Assembly: GCF_029054785.1 (NCBI RefSeq)
Contig: NZ_JAIDEN010000161.1
Coordinates: forward strand, 1 to 11,849
From: Duncaniella sp.
GTDB taxonomy: Bacteria; Bacteroidota; Bacteroidia; Bacteroidales; Muribaculaceae
Direction of reading: 5' to 3'
Length of the DNA: 11,849 nt
Part shown: positions 1 to 6,937 of the stretch, one piece after another
Numbering within the stretch: position 1 is the first letter of the stretch
Layout of the letters: every line of letters starts with the position of its first letter
Position numbers and translations under genes: made by a program
The notes under the pieces: generated by a model
Databases searched by the model: none
What the model was told of the DNA's origin: nothing
Seen by the model: the letters and a program-made list of their open reading frames with translations, nothing else

Positions 1-83
1 AACCGTCTATCTCTTTGGAATTTGTCGCTGACAAGCAACTGACGTTGTTCTGATTACTTATGTCGAACTCACGTTAAATAAAA

Positions 84-128
84 CAATGGGAATTCACAAA
101 ATTTGCATGAGTTTGTGAATTCCCATTG
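84..128 (-). terminator. Hairpin terminator of the GH28 gene
   Basis: A perfect 17-bp inverted repeat has arms at 84-100 (CAATGGGAATTCACAAA) and 112-128, with an 11-base loop. It starts 20 bases past the stop codon of the minus-strand GH28 gene. Read on the minus strand, the hairpin is followed by GTTTTATTTAAC, a T-rich though interrupted tract, as expected of an intrinsic terminator. The arms are perfectly matched, so it could also act on a plus-strand transcript entering from the left, but the plus-strand flank has no U-run. Bases 1-83 to its left contain nothing I can assign. Confidence 0.8.
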
Positions 129-148
129 GTCTATATTATTTACAATAC

Positions 149-1480
149 TTATCTCTTCACGTCGTTGAGGGTGACGTTTTCGATGATGCAGTTTTCGATT
201 GCGGAGGTGTCAAAAGCGCCGCCGGCGGGGTCTGTGGCCCAGATGTCACGGAAGGTGAAGTTTTTGAGGGTGTAGAAATCGCCCTGGCCCTGACGGTAAA
301 AGTCGCGGTAGCATTCAAGATGTCCGTTGCGGAAGACAACGTTGTCGACTCCTGATGCGGGCATCGGATCACGCTCAACCTTGTTGAAGAACTGCTTCCA
401 GGTCTGGACTTCAAGAGCGGTGCGCACACGTCCGGTAGCGCCGTCGATCAACACGTTGCGATACTGCTGCGGAGTGTCGGGACGCATCTTGAAGAGAAGC
501 ACATGATAGGTGCCGTCAAACTTGCAGTCTTTCATGATGACATTGGAGCAGTCCCAGGCCTCGCTGCCGAAAGTCACACCGGCATTGGTCTTGCCGAATG
601 TGCAGCGGTCGATGATCACATTTGTGACAGGGCCATTGCCTGCGATGGTATCGACATAGGTACCCTTGCCGCCTTTGAGGCAGACACCGTCATCGTTGAC
701 ATTCATATAGCATTCGCTGATGAGCACGTCATTGCAGACGTCCATGTCGATGGCATCGGTGCTGGGACCTTTCGGATAGCCGTCGGTGGGAGCAAGGATA
801 GTTACGCCGAGATACTTCACACGCTCGCAGTTGTAGAGGTGGTTGGTCCAGAAACCTGAGTTGACCATGCGGACACCGCCTACGGTCACATCCTTTGAAT
901 TGGAGATATAGACCATGCGCGGACGCAGAGCCTCCAGGTTGGTACACTTCTTGTTGACCTTGCGTCGGAGCCAGAATTCGTCATAGAAGCGATGGCCGTT
1001 GCCGTCGATCGTACCCTCGCCGCTGATGGTGAAGCCGTCACACTTGTCGGCGTTGATGAGAGCTGCGAAATAGTCGAGAGTCTGGCCTTCGAGGCGGGTC
1101 TTGACAATCTCATAGTGGGTGATGGCATCGCTGCCCTTGAGTTTGCCGCCTTTGAGAAGGTGCAGATGGGTCGATGGCCTGAAAAAGAGAGAGCCGGTCA
1201 GGAAAGTACCCTCAGGGACAACAACCACACCGCCGCCGTTGGAAGCTGCAAGGTCGATCACTGCCTGAATGCGCTCGGTCTGAATGAGAGTGCTGTCATT
1301 CGCAACACCATGCTCGGTGATGAGATACTGCTTACCGAGTTTTTTGAGTGAGGGCTGTTCAGCATTGTTGAACCATGCGGGGACGGCGCTACCGTCGGGA
1401 AATTGCTTGAACTCCGCGTGGGCCGAAAGCCCGGCAGCCAGTAACAGAGAGAGAGTCAGGACTTTGGATTTAAGTTTCAT
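149..1480 (-). CDS. Secreted glycoside hydrolase family 28 protein (polygalacturonase-like)
   Basis: A 443-residue pectinase-type enzyme expected to cleave galacturonan or a related pectic glycan outside the cytoplasm. Residues 1-22 are a signal peptide (basic start, hydrophobic core, then LSAHA before E23) with no lipobox, so the product is probably periplasmic or secreted. The N-terminal part has the family's HGV...ND...I..AI-like entry and the GGGxVxVPEGTFLTGSLFF stretch (residues 82-100), then right-handed beta-helix repeats rich in Asn, Asp and Ile/Val. Of the GH28 catalytic motifs, S240-T241-D242 matches NTD, and N262-D263-D264-G265 matches the central Asp pair. The usual GHG histidine is replaced in T298-N-A-G-V-T-F-G-S-E, and the RIK motif appears as L-F-K (K331). 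Length is normal for a single-domain GH28. The start codon at 1480 gives a complete signal peptide. It stands alone, with no SusC/SusD pair in view. The fold is confident; the exact substrate is not. Confidence 0.9.
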   Translation of the reverse strand: MKLKSKVLTLSLLLAAGLSAHAEFKQFPDGSAVPAWFNNAEQPSLKKLGKQYLITEHGVANDSTLIQTERIQAVIDLAASNGGGVVVVPEGTFLTGSLFFRPSTHLHLLKGGKLKGSDAITHYEIVKTRLEGQTLDYFAALINADKCDGFTISGEGTIDGNGHRFYDEFWLRRKVNKKCTNLEALRPRMVYISNSKDVTVGGVRMVNSGFWTNHLYNCERVKYLGVTILAPTDGYPKGPSTDAIDMDVCNDVLISECYMNVNDDGVCLKGGKGTYVDTIAGNGPVTNVIIDRCTFGKTNAGVTFGSEAWDCSNVIMKDCKFDGTYHVLLFKMRPDTPQQYRNVLIDGATGRVRTALEVQTWKQFFNKVERDPMPASGVDNVVFRNGHLECYRDFYRQGQGDFYTLKNFTFRDIWATDPAGGAFDTSAIENCIIENVTLNDVKR

Positions 1481-1529
1481 TGATTCCGGTATTTTGATTA
1501 AGTGTAGATGATGCTAACTGAAACGCGAT

Positions 1530-1620
1530 GACCGACAGACGGTCTTCTTGGGCCGAATGGCAGACGGGGCATATCGCCTGCTGTCCGGGCCGGACTGACT
1601 GCATAAAGTCAGAATCAGTC
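1530..1620 (-). promoter_or_regulatory. Structured leader upstream of the GH28 gene
   Basis: Between the GH28 start codon and its candidate promoter lie several short dyads: GACCG-ACAGA-CGGTC at 1530-1544, GTCCGG-G-CCGGAC at 1583-1595, and CTGACT-GCATAA-AGTCAG at 1595-1612. The last competes with an overlapping alternative pairing of GACTGA (1593-1598) with TCAGTC (1615-1620). If the promoter at 1631-1638 is right, all of these lie in a 5' untranslated leader of about 140 bases. They could fold as RNA or be protein-binding sites. I do not recognise a known riboswitch class. Confidence 0.35.
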
Positions 1621-1630
1621 ATATATTTTG

Positions 1631-1638
1631 CAAATTTA
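1631..1638 (-). promoter_or_regulatory. Candidate -7 element for the GH28 gene
   Basis: On the minus strand these bases read TAAATTTG, an exact match to the Bacteroidales housekeeping -7 consensus TAnnTTTG. No clear TTTG box is visible at the expected -33 position, so the call rests on one half of the promoter. Transcription would begin near 1624 and give a leader of roughly 140 bases. Confidence 0.4.
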
Positions 1639-1670
1639 CGAAAAACTTTTTGTCTGTGTAAGCCTTTATT

Positions 1671-1705
1671 AAGATAAGTACACAATGTACACAAGATAAG
1701 TACAC
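1671..1705. promoter_or_regulatory. Operator-like array with three GTACAC copies
   Basis: The sequence AAGATAAGTACAC occurs twice, at 1671-1683 and 1693-1705, exactly 22 bases apart. A third GTACAC sits between them at 1687-1692, so the order is AAGATAA, GTACAC, AAT, GTACAC, AAGATAA, GTACAC. Two copies spaced by about two helical turns on one DNA face are typical of binding sites for a dimeric or paired regulator. The array lies in the divergent gap, upstream of the candidate GH28 promoter and 36 bases before the AI-2E start codon. It could control either gene or both. Confidence 0.45.
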
Positions 1706-1740
1706 ATTATAATACTCCATTTTTCGCATCCGGCTTCGTC

Positions 1741-2859
1741 ATGTCACAGTCACGACCATTCACCTTCGACCGAGTCATCCGCATCCTGATCGGCATCGCC
1801 ATCATTGCGGCTGCTTTCCGGCTCGTCAACATACTGAGCAATGTGCTGCTCCCCTTCTGTCTGGCCTGCCTGATCTCCTATATCCTTGAGCCGCTGGTCG
1901 AATTCAATCTCCGGCGACTTCATCTCCGCTGGCGGATCATCGCGATATTCCTGACGCTCGCGGAAGTCACCCTCGTCATCGGCGGTCTTGTCTATTTCTT
2001 CCTCCCGTCGGTGCTCAAAGAGATCCACGACATGGCCTCAATCATACGCGACTACTCCGCCCACAACAAAACGCTGCCATTCATCCCCAAAGAGGTCCAT
2101 GACTATCTCGCATCCTACTTTGACGACGACACAATGGTCCGCCTCATCGAAGGACAGCACCTCGAATCAATCCTCAGCAAGGGGACAAGCGTGATCTCGG
2201 CCTCGATCGGATTTCTGATCCATACTCTTGAATGGTTCCTGACGTTCATCTATGTGATCTTCATTCTGCTCGACTACCGCCAGATCATGCACGGCTTCAA
2301 TGTGCTCGTCCCGCCGAAATACCGTCCGATTGCCAACCGCATCAGCAATGACATCAAAAACAGCATGAACCGCTATTTCCGCGGACAGGCACTTCTCGCC
2401 CTCTGCGCGGCGGTGTTCTATTGCATCGGCTTTTCAATCGTCGGAATCCCGATGGCCATAGTGCTCGGACTTCTGGTCGGAATCCTTTACATGATCCCCT
2501 ACTTCCAGTATATCACCATCATCCCCGTGGCCTTCGTCTGCCTGATTGTCTCGATGAACGGCGACGTCGGTTTTTGGAGCGAATTCGGCAAATGTCTGTT
2601 GGTCTATGTCATCTGCCAGTGTACCTGTGACTACATTCTGACACCCAAGATCATGGGTAAGGCAATGGGGCTGAATCCGGCCATCATTCTGCTCTCGCTC
2701 TCTGTCTGGGGGACCCTCCTGGGGCTGATCGGCATGATCATAGCCCTGCCGCTGACCACTCTGCTCCTCGCCTACTATGAAGAATACGTGATCCACCCGT
2801 CCAAATGTACGCCGGACACACGGACAGCGGACGAAAATGTCCGAAATCGGACACCTTAG
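1741..2859 (+). CDS. AI-2E family transporter (PF01594-type membrane protein)
   Basis: A 372-residue polytopic inner membrane protein of the AI-2E family, whose members include autoinducer-2 exporters, Na+/H+ antiporters and many proteins of unknown substrate. Hydrophobic segments lie at about residues 13-55 (two helices), 64-90, 150-180, 215-240 and 240-270, and 285-345. The family-typical C-terminal block is clear: the stretch around D300-YILTPKIMGKAMGLNPA, then a long hydrophobic run ending ALPLTTLLLAYYEEY. Between the second and third helix groups is the expected soluble region (about 91-150). The start at 1741 places a short polar tail before the first helix. The last 20 or so residues (CTPDTRTADENVRNRTP) are polar and family-untypical; the DNA encoding them is packed with CGGACA half-sites. 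A quorum-sensing role should not be assumed from the family name. Confidence 0.9.
   Translation: MSQSRPFTFDRVIRILIGIAIIAAAFRLVNILSNVLLPFCLACLISYILEPLVEFNLRRLHLRWRIIAIFLTLAEVTLVIGGLVYFFLPSVLKEIHDMASIIRDYSAHNKTLPFIPKEVHDYLASYFDDDTMVRLIEGQHLESILSKGTSVISASIGFLIHTLEWFLTFIYVIFILLDYRQIMHGFNVLVPPKYRPIANRISNDIKNSMNRYFRGQALLALCAAVFYCIGFSIVGIPMAIVLGLLVGILYMIPYFQYITIIPVAFVCLIVSMNGDVGFWSEFGKCLLVYVICQCTCDYILTPKIMGKAMGLNPAIILLSLSVWGTLLGLIGMIIALPLTTLLLAYYEEYVIHPSKCTPDTRTADENVRNRTP
2813..2853 (+). promoter_or_regulatory. Candidate enhancer (UAS) for a sigma-54 activator
   Basis: A perfect 16-base dyad, TGTCCG-AAAT-CGGACA, sits at 2838-2853. Just upstream are further half-sites in direct orientation: CGGACA at 2813-2818, CGGACA at 2821-2826 and CGGACG at 2828-2833. 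The dyad centre is about 78 bases upstream of the predicted sigma-54 start point. NtrC-type activators usually bind dyads 80-150 bases upstream, so the position fits. The cluster lies inside the last codons of the AI-2E gene, ending just before its stop codon. Confidence 0.65.
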
Positions 2860-2896
2860 AAAACCAATCACTCCTGCAAATCAGCCACTTGTGAGT

Positions 2897-2913
2897 TTGG
2901 CACGGTTAATGCA
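2897..2913 (+). promoter_or_regulatory. Sigma-54 (RpoN) -24/-12 promoter of the efflux operon
   Basis: The bases TTGGCACGGTTAATGCA match the sigma-54 consensus YTGGCACGNNNNTTGCW at all positions but one (ATGC for TTGC). The invariant GG is at 2899-2900 and the GC at 2911-2912, with the required 12-base offset. Transcription should start near 2924, leaving a leader of about 26 bases before the adaptor ATG at 2950. A second dyad, GCAGTA-TTAT-TACTGC (2911-2926), overlaps the -12 element and the start point. No comparable housekeeping promoter is visible in this 90-base gap. Confidence 0.8.
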
Positions 2914-2949
2914 GTATTATTACTGCGAAAATAAACCGCAAACTTCACA

Positions 2950-4200
2950 ATGGATAGAGAACTAAGCAAACAGGAACGCAACAGCGCACGGCGCCGCAAA
3001 CTTCTCCCCTATATAATAGGTGGTGGTGTACTTGCCGCCGGACTCGCCTCGCTCTTCATTGTCAGCCGCGCGAGCGTCAGCCGCGAGGATCTGATGATAG
3101 CGACCGTCGACACCGGCACCATCGAGACAACAGTCACCGGCAGCGGAAGTGTTGTCCCCGCATTCGAGGAAATCATCAACTCACCGATCAACAGCCGGAT
3201 CATGGAGGTCTACTGCAAGGCCGGAGACAGCGTCGATGTTGACACTCCGCTGCTGCGCCTCGACCTGCAAAGCACCGAGACAGAACTCAACAAGCTCAAA
3301 GACCAGATCGAGATCAAAAACTACGAGCTTGAACAGCAGAAGGTCAACAACAGCACACGCGTCAGTGATCTGACAATGCAGGTCAAGGTAAAAGAGATGA
3401 CCGTCAACCGCCTTGAAGTCGAGCTGCGCAACGAGCGCTACCTCGACAGCCTCGGCTCAGGCACCGGCGACCGCGTCCGTCAGGCCGAGCTTGCCTACAA
3501 CACCGGGCGCCTCGAACTCGAACAGATGCGTCAGCAATTATCCAACGAGCACAAAGTCACCGACGCCGGACTCAATGTCAAGAACCTCGACATCAACATA
3601 GCCCGCAAAAATCTCGGTGAAATGAGCCGCACGCTCAACGACGCCCGGATCAAGGCACCGCGCAAAGCCACACTGACATTCATCAACGACCAGATCGGCC
3701 AGAAAGTCTCCGAGGGCGAGAAAATCGCCATCATTTCCGATCTCAGCCATTTCAAGATCGACGGCGAGATAGCGGATGCCTACGGAGACCGCACCCGTGT
3801 AGGCTCCAAAGCCGTGGTGCGCATCGGACGCAACGAACGCATGAGCGGCACCGTCAGCAATGTCACTCCCCTCTCCCGCAACGGGGTCATCTCATTCAAC
3901 ATCCGCCTCGACGACGATGCCAACAGCCGCCTGCGATCAGGCCTGAAGACCGACGTCTATATAATGTGTGACGTGATGGAAGATGTCCGCCGCATTAAAA
4001 ACGGCACTTATTACACCGGCCCAGGCACCTATGAGCTGTTTGTCTTCAACGGAGACAACAAACTGGAGCGCCGCACCGTCCGCCTCGGCGACAGCAACTT
4101 TGAATTCGTGGAGGTTATCGACGGGCTGAATGACGGCGACCGCGTAGTGGTCAGCGACATGAAACGCTTCATCAACGCCTCGTCAGTAAAAGTAAAATAA
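2950..4200 (+). CDS. Periplasmic adaptor (membrane fusion protein, HlyD/MacA type)
   Basis: A 416-residue adaptor that would bridge the inner membrane ABC permeases and the TolC-family channel. A basic N-terminus (RRRK, residues 14-17) precedes one membrane anchor at about 19-38; there is no lipobox, so it is held by a transmembrane helix rather than a lipid. Then come the first half of the lipoyl/barrel-sandwich domain (about 50-105, with GSGSVVP and the NSPINSRIMEVYCKAGDSV block), a long alpha-helical hairpin (about 107-232, heptad-like, with its tip near SLGSGTGDRV at 167-176), the second lipoyl half (233-265, IKAPRKATLTF...GQKVSEGEKIAII), a beta-barrel domain (about 266-340) and a membrane-proximal domain to the end (DGLNDGDRVVVSD). 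It is the first gene of the operon, 27 bases before the first permease, and directly follows the sigma-54 promoter. Confidence 0.93.
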   Translation: MDRELSKQERNSARRRKLLPYIIGGGVLAAGLASLFIVSRASVSREDLMIATVDTGTIETTVTGSGSVVPAFEEIINSPINSRIMEVYCKAGDSVDVDTPLLRLDLQSTETELNKLKDQIEIKNYELEQQKVNNSTRVSDLTMQVKVKEMTVNRLEVELRNERYLDSLGSGTGDRVRQAELAYNTGRLELEQMRQQLSNEHKVTDAGLNVKNLDINIARKNLGEMSRTLNDARIKAPRKATLTFINDQIGQKVSEGEKIAIISDLSHFKIDGEIADAYGDRTRVGSKAVVRIGRNERMSGTVSNVTPLSRNGVISFNIRLDDDANSRLRSGLKTDVYIMCDVMEDVRRIKNGTYYTGPGTYELFVFNGDNKLERRTVRLGDSNFEFVEVIDGLNDGDRVVVSDMKRFINASSVKVK

Positions 4201-4227
4201 CCAACATTTCATTTTCTTTCATACACC

Positions 4228-5529
4228 ATGCAGATCCGTTCATCACTCAGTCAGTTGTGGCGCGAATCGCGGGCCAATCCGGGCTTCACAGCCCTCTATA
4301 TCGGCGGCGTGGCCTTTGCCGTAGCCTTCACGATGGTCTATGCGATTATCTACTATGTCAACCTCGCGCCTCTCTATCCGGAATACAACCGCGACACCAC
4401 AAGCTATTCAGCCTACATTCAGATACGCAACGACAGCACGTCCAGCACACATGGCAGTCTTGTAAGCAAAAAATTCATCGACGAATTCATAGCCAGTTCA
4501 GAAAACATAGAATATTGCAGCATCATCGTTCCCAACAGAAGCGAAGGGGCAACGATATCCACAAAGGACGGCTCCATCAAGGTCGTTTCCAAACTGACAG
4601 ACAGAAATTTTTTCAGACTTTACGATTACGAATTCCTCGCCGGACAACCATTCAGCGAAATGGAAGTCGAAAGCGAGAAACCATTTTTCGTAGTGATCAC
4701 CAACACGATCGCCGACAGAGTTTTCGGCAACGCGGAAAATGCCGTCGGAAAAGAAATTCTTATTGACTATCGCCCCCACAAAGTTGTCGGAGTAATCCGG
4801 CGCGGCAACCCTGTCGCCAACACCTCTTATGCCGACATCATAAGACCGTACACTATAACACCAATATCAGTATTCGAATACAACGGATCTCTGAAAGACT
4901 ACCTCGGCAGTTTTGCCGCCTATATCAAATTCAGCGACAGCAGACAGCGCGAACGCTTCATGGCTGAATACAGCGACAAAGTCAGTCGCGCAAAAGATTC
5001 CGACGGTTTCAAAATCAACAGCGCCAAAGTCAAGACTCACTATGAAGGATTGCTCGAAGGCAATGAAGCCGAGCCGATTCCACTGGAAAACGCCGTCAGA
5101 ACACTGATCATCATGCTGCTTGTTCTGCTGCTTGTCCCGGCCATCAATATCAGCGGCATGATCGGCGGCCAGATGGACAGGCGCATGGCTGAAACAGGAC
5201 TCCGCCGCTCGTTCGGAGCTACCCGCGGAAATCTGATACGACAGGTGATGTTTGAAAACTTTATTCTGACCCTTATCGGAGGACTCATAGGCTTCGTGAT
5301 AGCCTGGATAATCGTATTCTTCGGCCGCCGTTGGCTCCTCCAGCTGCTTGTCAGCTCATGGGAGATGATCGACGCCCCGATAGACATCAGCGCCGAAATG
5401 CTTTTTGCTCCCGCTATTTTCGTCGGTGCACTCCTGTTCTGCCTTATACTCAATCTCCTCTCCGCCTATATTCCGGCCAGTCTGTCACTGCGCAGGCCGA
5501 TAGTCAACTCGCTTAATTCCAAACAATAA
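4228..5529 (+). CDS. FtsX/MacB-type ABC permease, class A, first pair
   Basis: A 433-residue inner membrane permease with MacB topology: one N-terminal helix (about 21-43), a large periplasmic domain (about 45-288), then three helices (about 290-311, 343-366, 392-413). The loop after helix 2 holds the presumed ATPase-coupling segment, RRMAETGLRRSFGATRGN (318-335), followed by FEN. It shares LLVPAxNIS and the E-x-G-[LV]-R-R-[SA]-F-G-A motif with the permease at 7643, so I place these two in one class (A). Its stop codon is 8 bases from the next permease, which suggests coupled expression as a heterodimer. It lacks a fused ATPase, unlike E. coli MacB; the separate ATPase lies two genes downstream. 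The periplasmic domain is more AT-rich than the ends of the gene. Confidence 0.92.
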   Translation: MQIRSSLSQLWRESRANPGFTALYIGGVAFAVAFTMVYAIIYYVNLAPLYPEYNRDTTSYSAYIQIRNDSTSSTHGSLVSKKFIDEFIASSENIEYCSIIVPNRSEGATISTKDGSIKVVSKLTDRNFFRLYDYEFLAGQPFSEMEVESEKPFFVVITNTIADRVFGNAENAVGKEILIDYRPHKVVGVIRRGNPVANTSYADIIRPYTITPISVFEYNGSLKDYLGSFAAYIKFSDSRQRERFMAEYSDKVSRAKDSDGFKINSAKVKTHYEGLLEGNEAEPIPLENAVRTLIIMLLVLLLVPAINISGMIGGQMDRRMAETGLRRSFGATRGNLIRQVMFENFILTLIGGLIGFVIAWIIVFFGRRWLLQLLVSSWEMIDAPIDISAEMLFAPAIFVGALLFCLILNLLSAYIPASLSLRRPIVNSLNSKQ

Positions 5530-5537
5530 TCTCCACC

Positions 5538-6878
5538 ATGTTCAAACTCATATATAGAAATCTTATCGCTCACCGCAGACGTTATCTCTGGATAATGCTT
5601 GAACTCTGCATCGCGGTGTTCGTCTCCTGGGATCTGCTTGACAAAGTGATCGTCAACGAATACAACCGTCTGTCTCCGCTCGGCTACGACATTGACCGGC
5701 TTGTCTCATTTCAGTTTCGCGAACTACCGCCGGAAGCCATGCCATCCGACTATGAAAAGCGTGATATCGACAGTCAGATGGCCGACGTCATGCGCATCAT
5801 CGGCATGATCCGTGAAGACAGCCGTGTGGAAGCTGCGACTATCGCAAGCCTATATACATTTGAAAAAATGGGTATATGGATGAACACTATCCCCAATGTA
5901 ACCACCGACAGTGCCGGCAAGAAAAGCAAAACATCAGTCAACGCTTTTTATATAAACTTCTGGCGCGGCACAGATTTTTTCAAGACATTCGGGCTGAAAG
6001 ACGCATCAGGGACCGGCCAAGCAGACTTCGCCGAGCAAGCTATGACCAAAAGCCAGATAATAGTCTCAAAATCCATCGCAGAATTTCTTTTCCCTAAGGA
6101 AAACGCGATAGGTCATAGTCTTTTCGAAAAGAATGGCAAGGAGCATAAAGATGGCCGTGAAATGATTGTCGGAGTTGTCAATAATGCCATATATCGCTCA
6201 TCATGCGGACGTACACCCATTGTTTACAAGCCACAAAACAATAAAGACGTGGAACGCAGCGGAGGCATTGACATCCTCAACGGAGTAATCAGACTGAAAG
6301 AAGGCGTGGACATGAACGCATTCATCCGCGACATGAAGCCGAAAATCGAACAAGACTACCGCTTCGGAGAAATCTATTGTGAATCACTCGCCCCCTACAA
6401 CGATCTGCGCGAGCGGATGGCCCGCGACGTCAACAACGACAATTTCATAGCCAAATCCATAGCCCTGTTCTTCTTCATCAACATATTACTCTGCATGACG
6501 GGCACCTTCTATCTTCAGACACGCCAGCGCAGCGAGGAATCAGGAGTGATGCGCTCGTTTGGAGCCTCTCACGGCTTCATTATCCGCGAAATGCTCGGAG
6601 AAGGCTTTATAATGGTCACTCTGGCATGGCTTTGTGGATGCGGACTATACTGGCTTGTCATCCATGACTCCGGACTTGCCGATATCAGATTCATGGACTA
6701 CGACATAACAATCGTCAAGCAACTGATCCCGCTGTGGTATGACGATTTCTGGACTCATTTCACCATTGTCTCTCTGATCATCTATGCCATTATGCTCATT
6801 GCCGTCATGCTCGGCATCTGGTTCCCGGCCCGCCGTATCAGCCGCATCAAACCGATCGACGCCCTCAGGGATGAATAA
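5538..6878 (+). CDS. FtsX/MacB-type ABC permease, class B, first pair
   Basis: A 446-residue permease with the same four-helix plan: TM1 about 16-34, periplasmic domain about 36-305, and C-terminal helices about 308-327, 354-375 and 408-430. It ends in FPARRISRIKPIDALRDE, the usual cytoplasmic tail of FtsX-like permeases. The coupling loop is QRSEESGVMRSFGASHG (330-346). TM1 carries W18, E22, L23 and W31, exactly the positions seen in the permease at 8955, which marks these two as class B. The acidic residue within the first helix is unusual. It probably pairs with the class A permease just upstream. Only 8 bases separate the two, while a longer A-rich gap follows it. Confidence 0.92.
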   Translation: MFKLIYRNLIAHRRRYLWIMLELCIAVFVSWDLLDKVIVNEYNRLSPLGYDIDRLVSFQFRELPPEAMPSDYEKRDIDSQMADVMRIIGMIREDSRVEAATIASLYTFEKMGIWMNTIPNVTTDSAGKKSKTSVNAFYINFWRGTDFFKTFGLKDASGTGQADFAEQAMTKSQIIVSKSIAEFLFPKENAIGHSLFEKNGKEHKDGREMIVGVVNNAIYRSSCGRTPIVYKPQNNKDVERSGGIDILNGVIRLKEGVDMNAFIRDMKPKIEQDYRFGEIYCESLAPYNDLRERMARDVNNDNFIAKSIALFFFINILLCMTGTFYLQTRQRSEESGVMRSFGASHGFIIREMLGEGFIMVTLAWLCGCGLYWLVIHDSGLADIRFMDYDITIVKQLIPLWYDDFWTHFTIVSLIIYAIMLIAVMLGIWFPARRISRIKPIDALRDE

Positions 6879-6937
6879 CAACAAAAAAACAACAGTCAAT
6901 AAAAACAAATAACCACATCAATCCAAAACATACAATC
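6879..6937 (+). promoter_or_regulatory. A-rich, unstructured leader before the ATPase gene
   Basis: This 59-base gap is the longest inside the operon. It is almost all A, C and T with a single G, so it cannot form stable pairing. Bacteroidales translation starts depend on unstructured, A-rich upstream sequence rather than on Shine-Dalgarno pairing, so this may be a strong initiation region for the ATPase. No promoter box is evident in it. Confidence 0.4.

Noticed and set aside
1..83. A partial gene at the left edge
   Set aside because: Neither strand shows a convincing coding end or start in this short stretch.
503..1351. Plus-strand open frames of about 120 residues opposite the GH28 gene
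   Set aside because: They lie wholly inside a well-supported gene on the other strand, show no family features, and look like mirror frames of its codon bias.
1582..1596. TGTCCG-GGC-CGGACT as another copy of the UAS dyad
   Set aside because: The half-site spacing is 3 rather than 4 bases, one end base differs, and no -24/-12 promoter is nearby; more likely a leader hairpin.
1622..1630. TATATTTTG as a plus-strand -7 element
   Set aside because: It has one base too many between TA and TTTG and no -33 partner.
1708..1713. TATAAT as a promoter for the AI-2E gene
   Set aside because: The hexamer is exact, but no -35 box lies at suitable spacing and Bacteroidales housekeeping promoters use TAnnTTTG rather than TATAAT.
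1741..2859. Reading the AI-2E family name as evidence of quorum sensing
   Set aside because: Most members of this family have other or unknown substrates, and nothing nearby concerns autoinducer synthesis or sensing.
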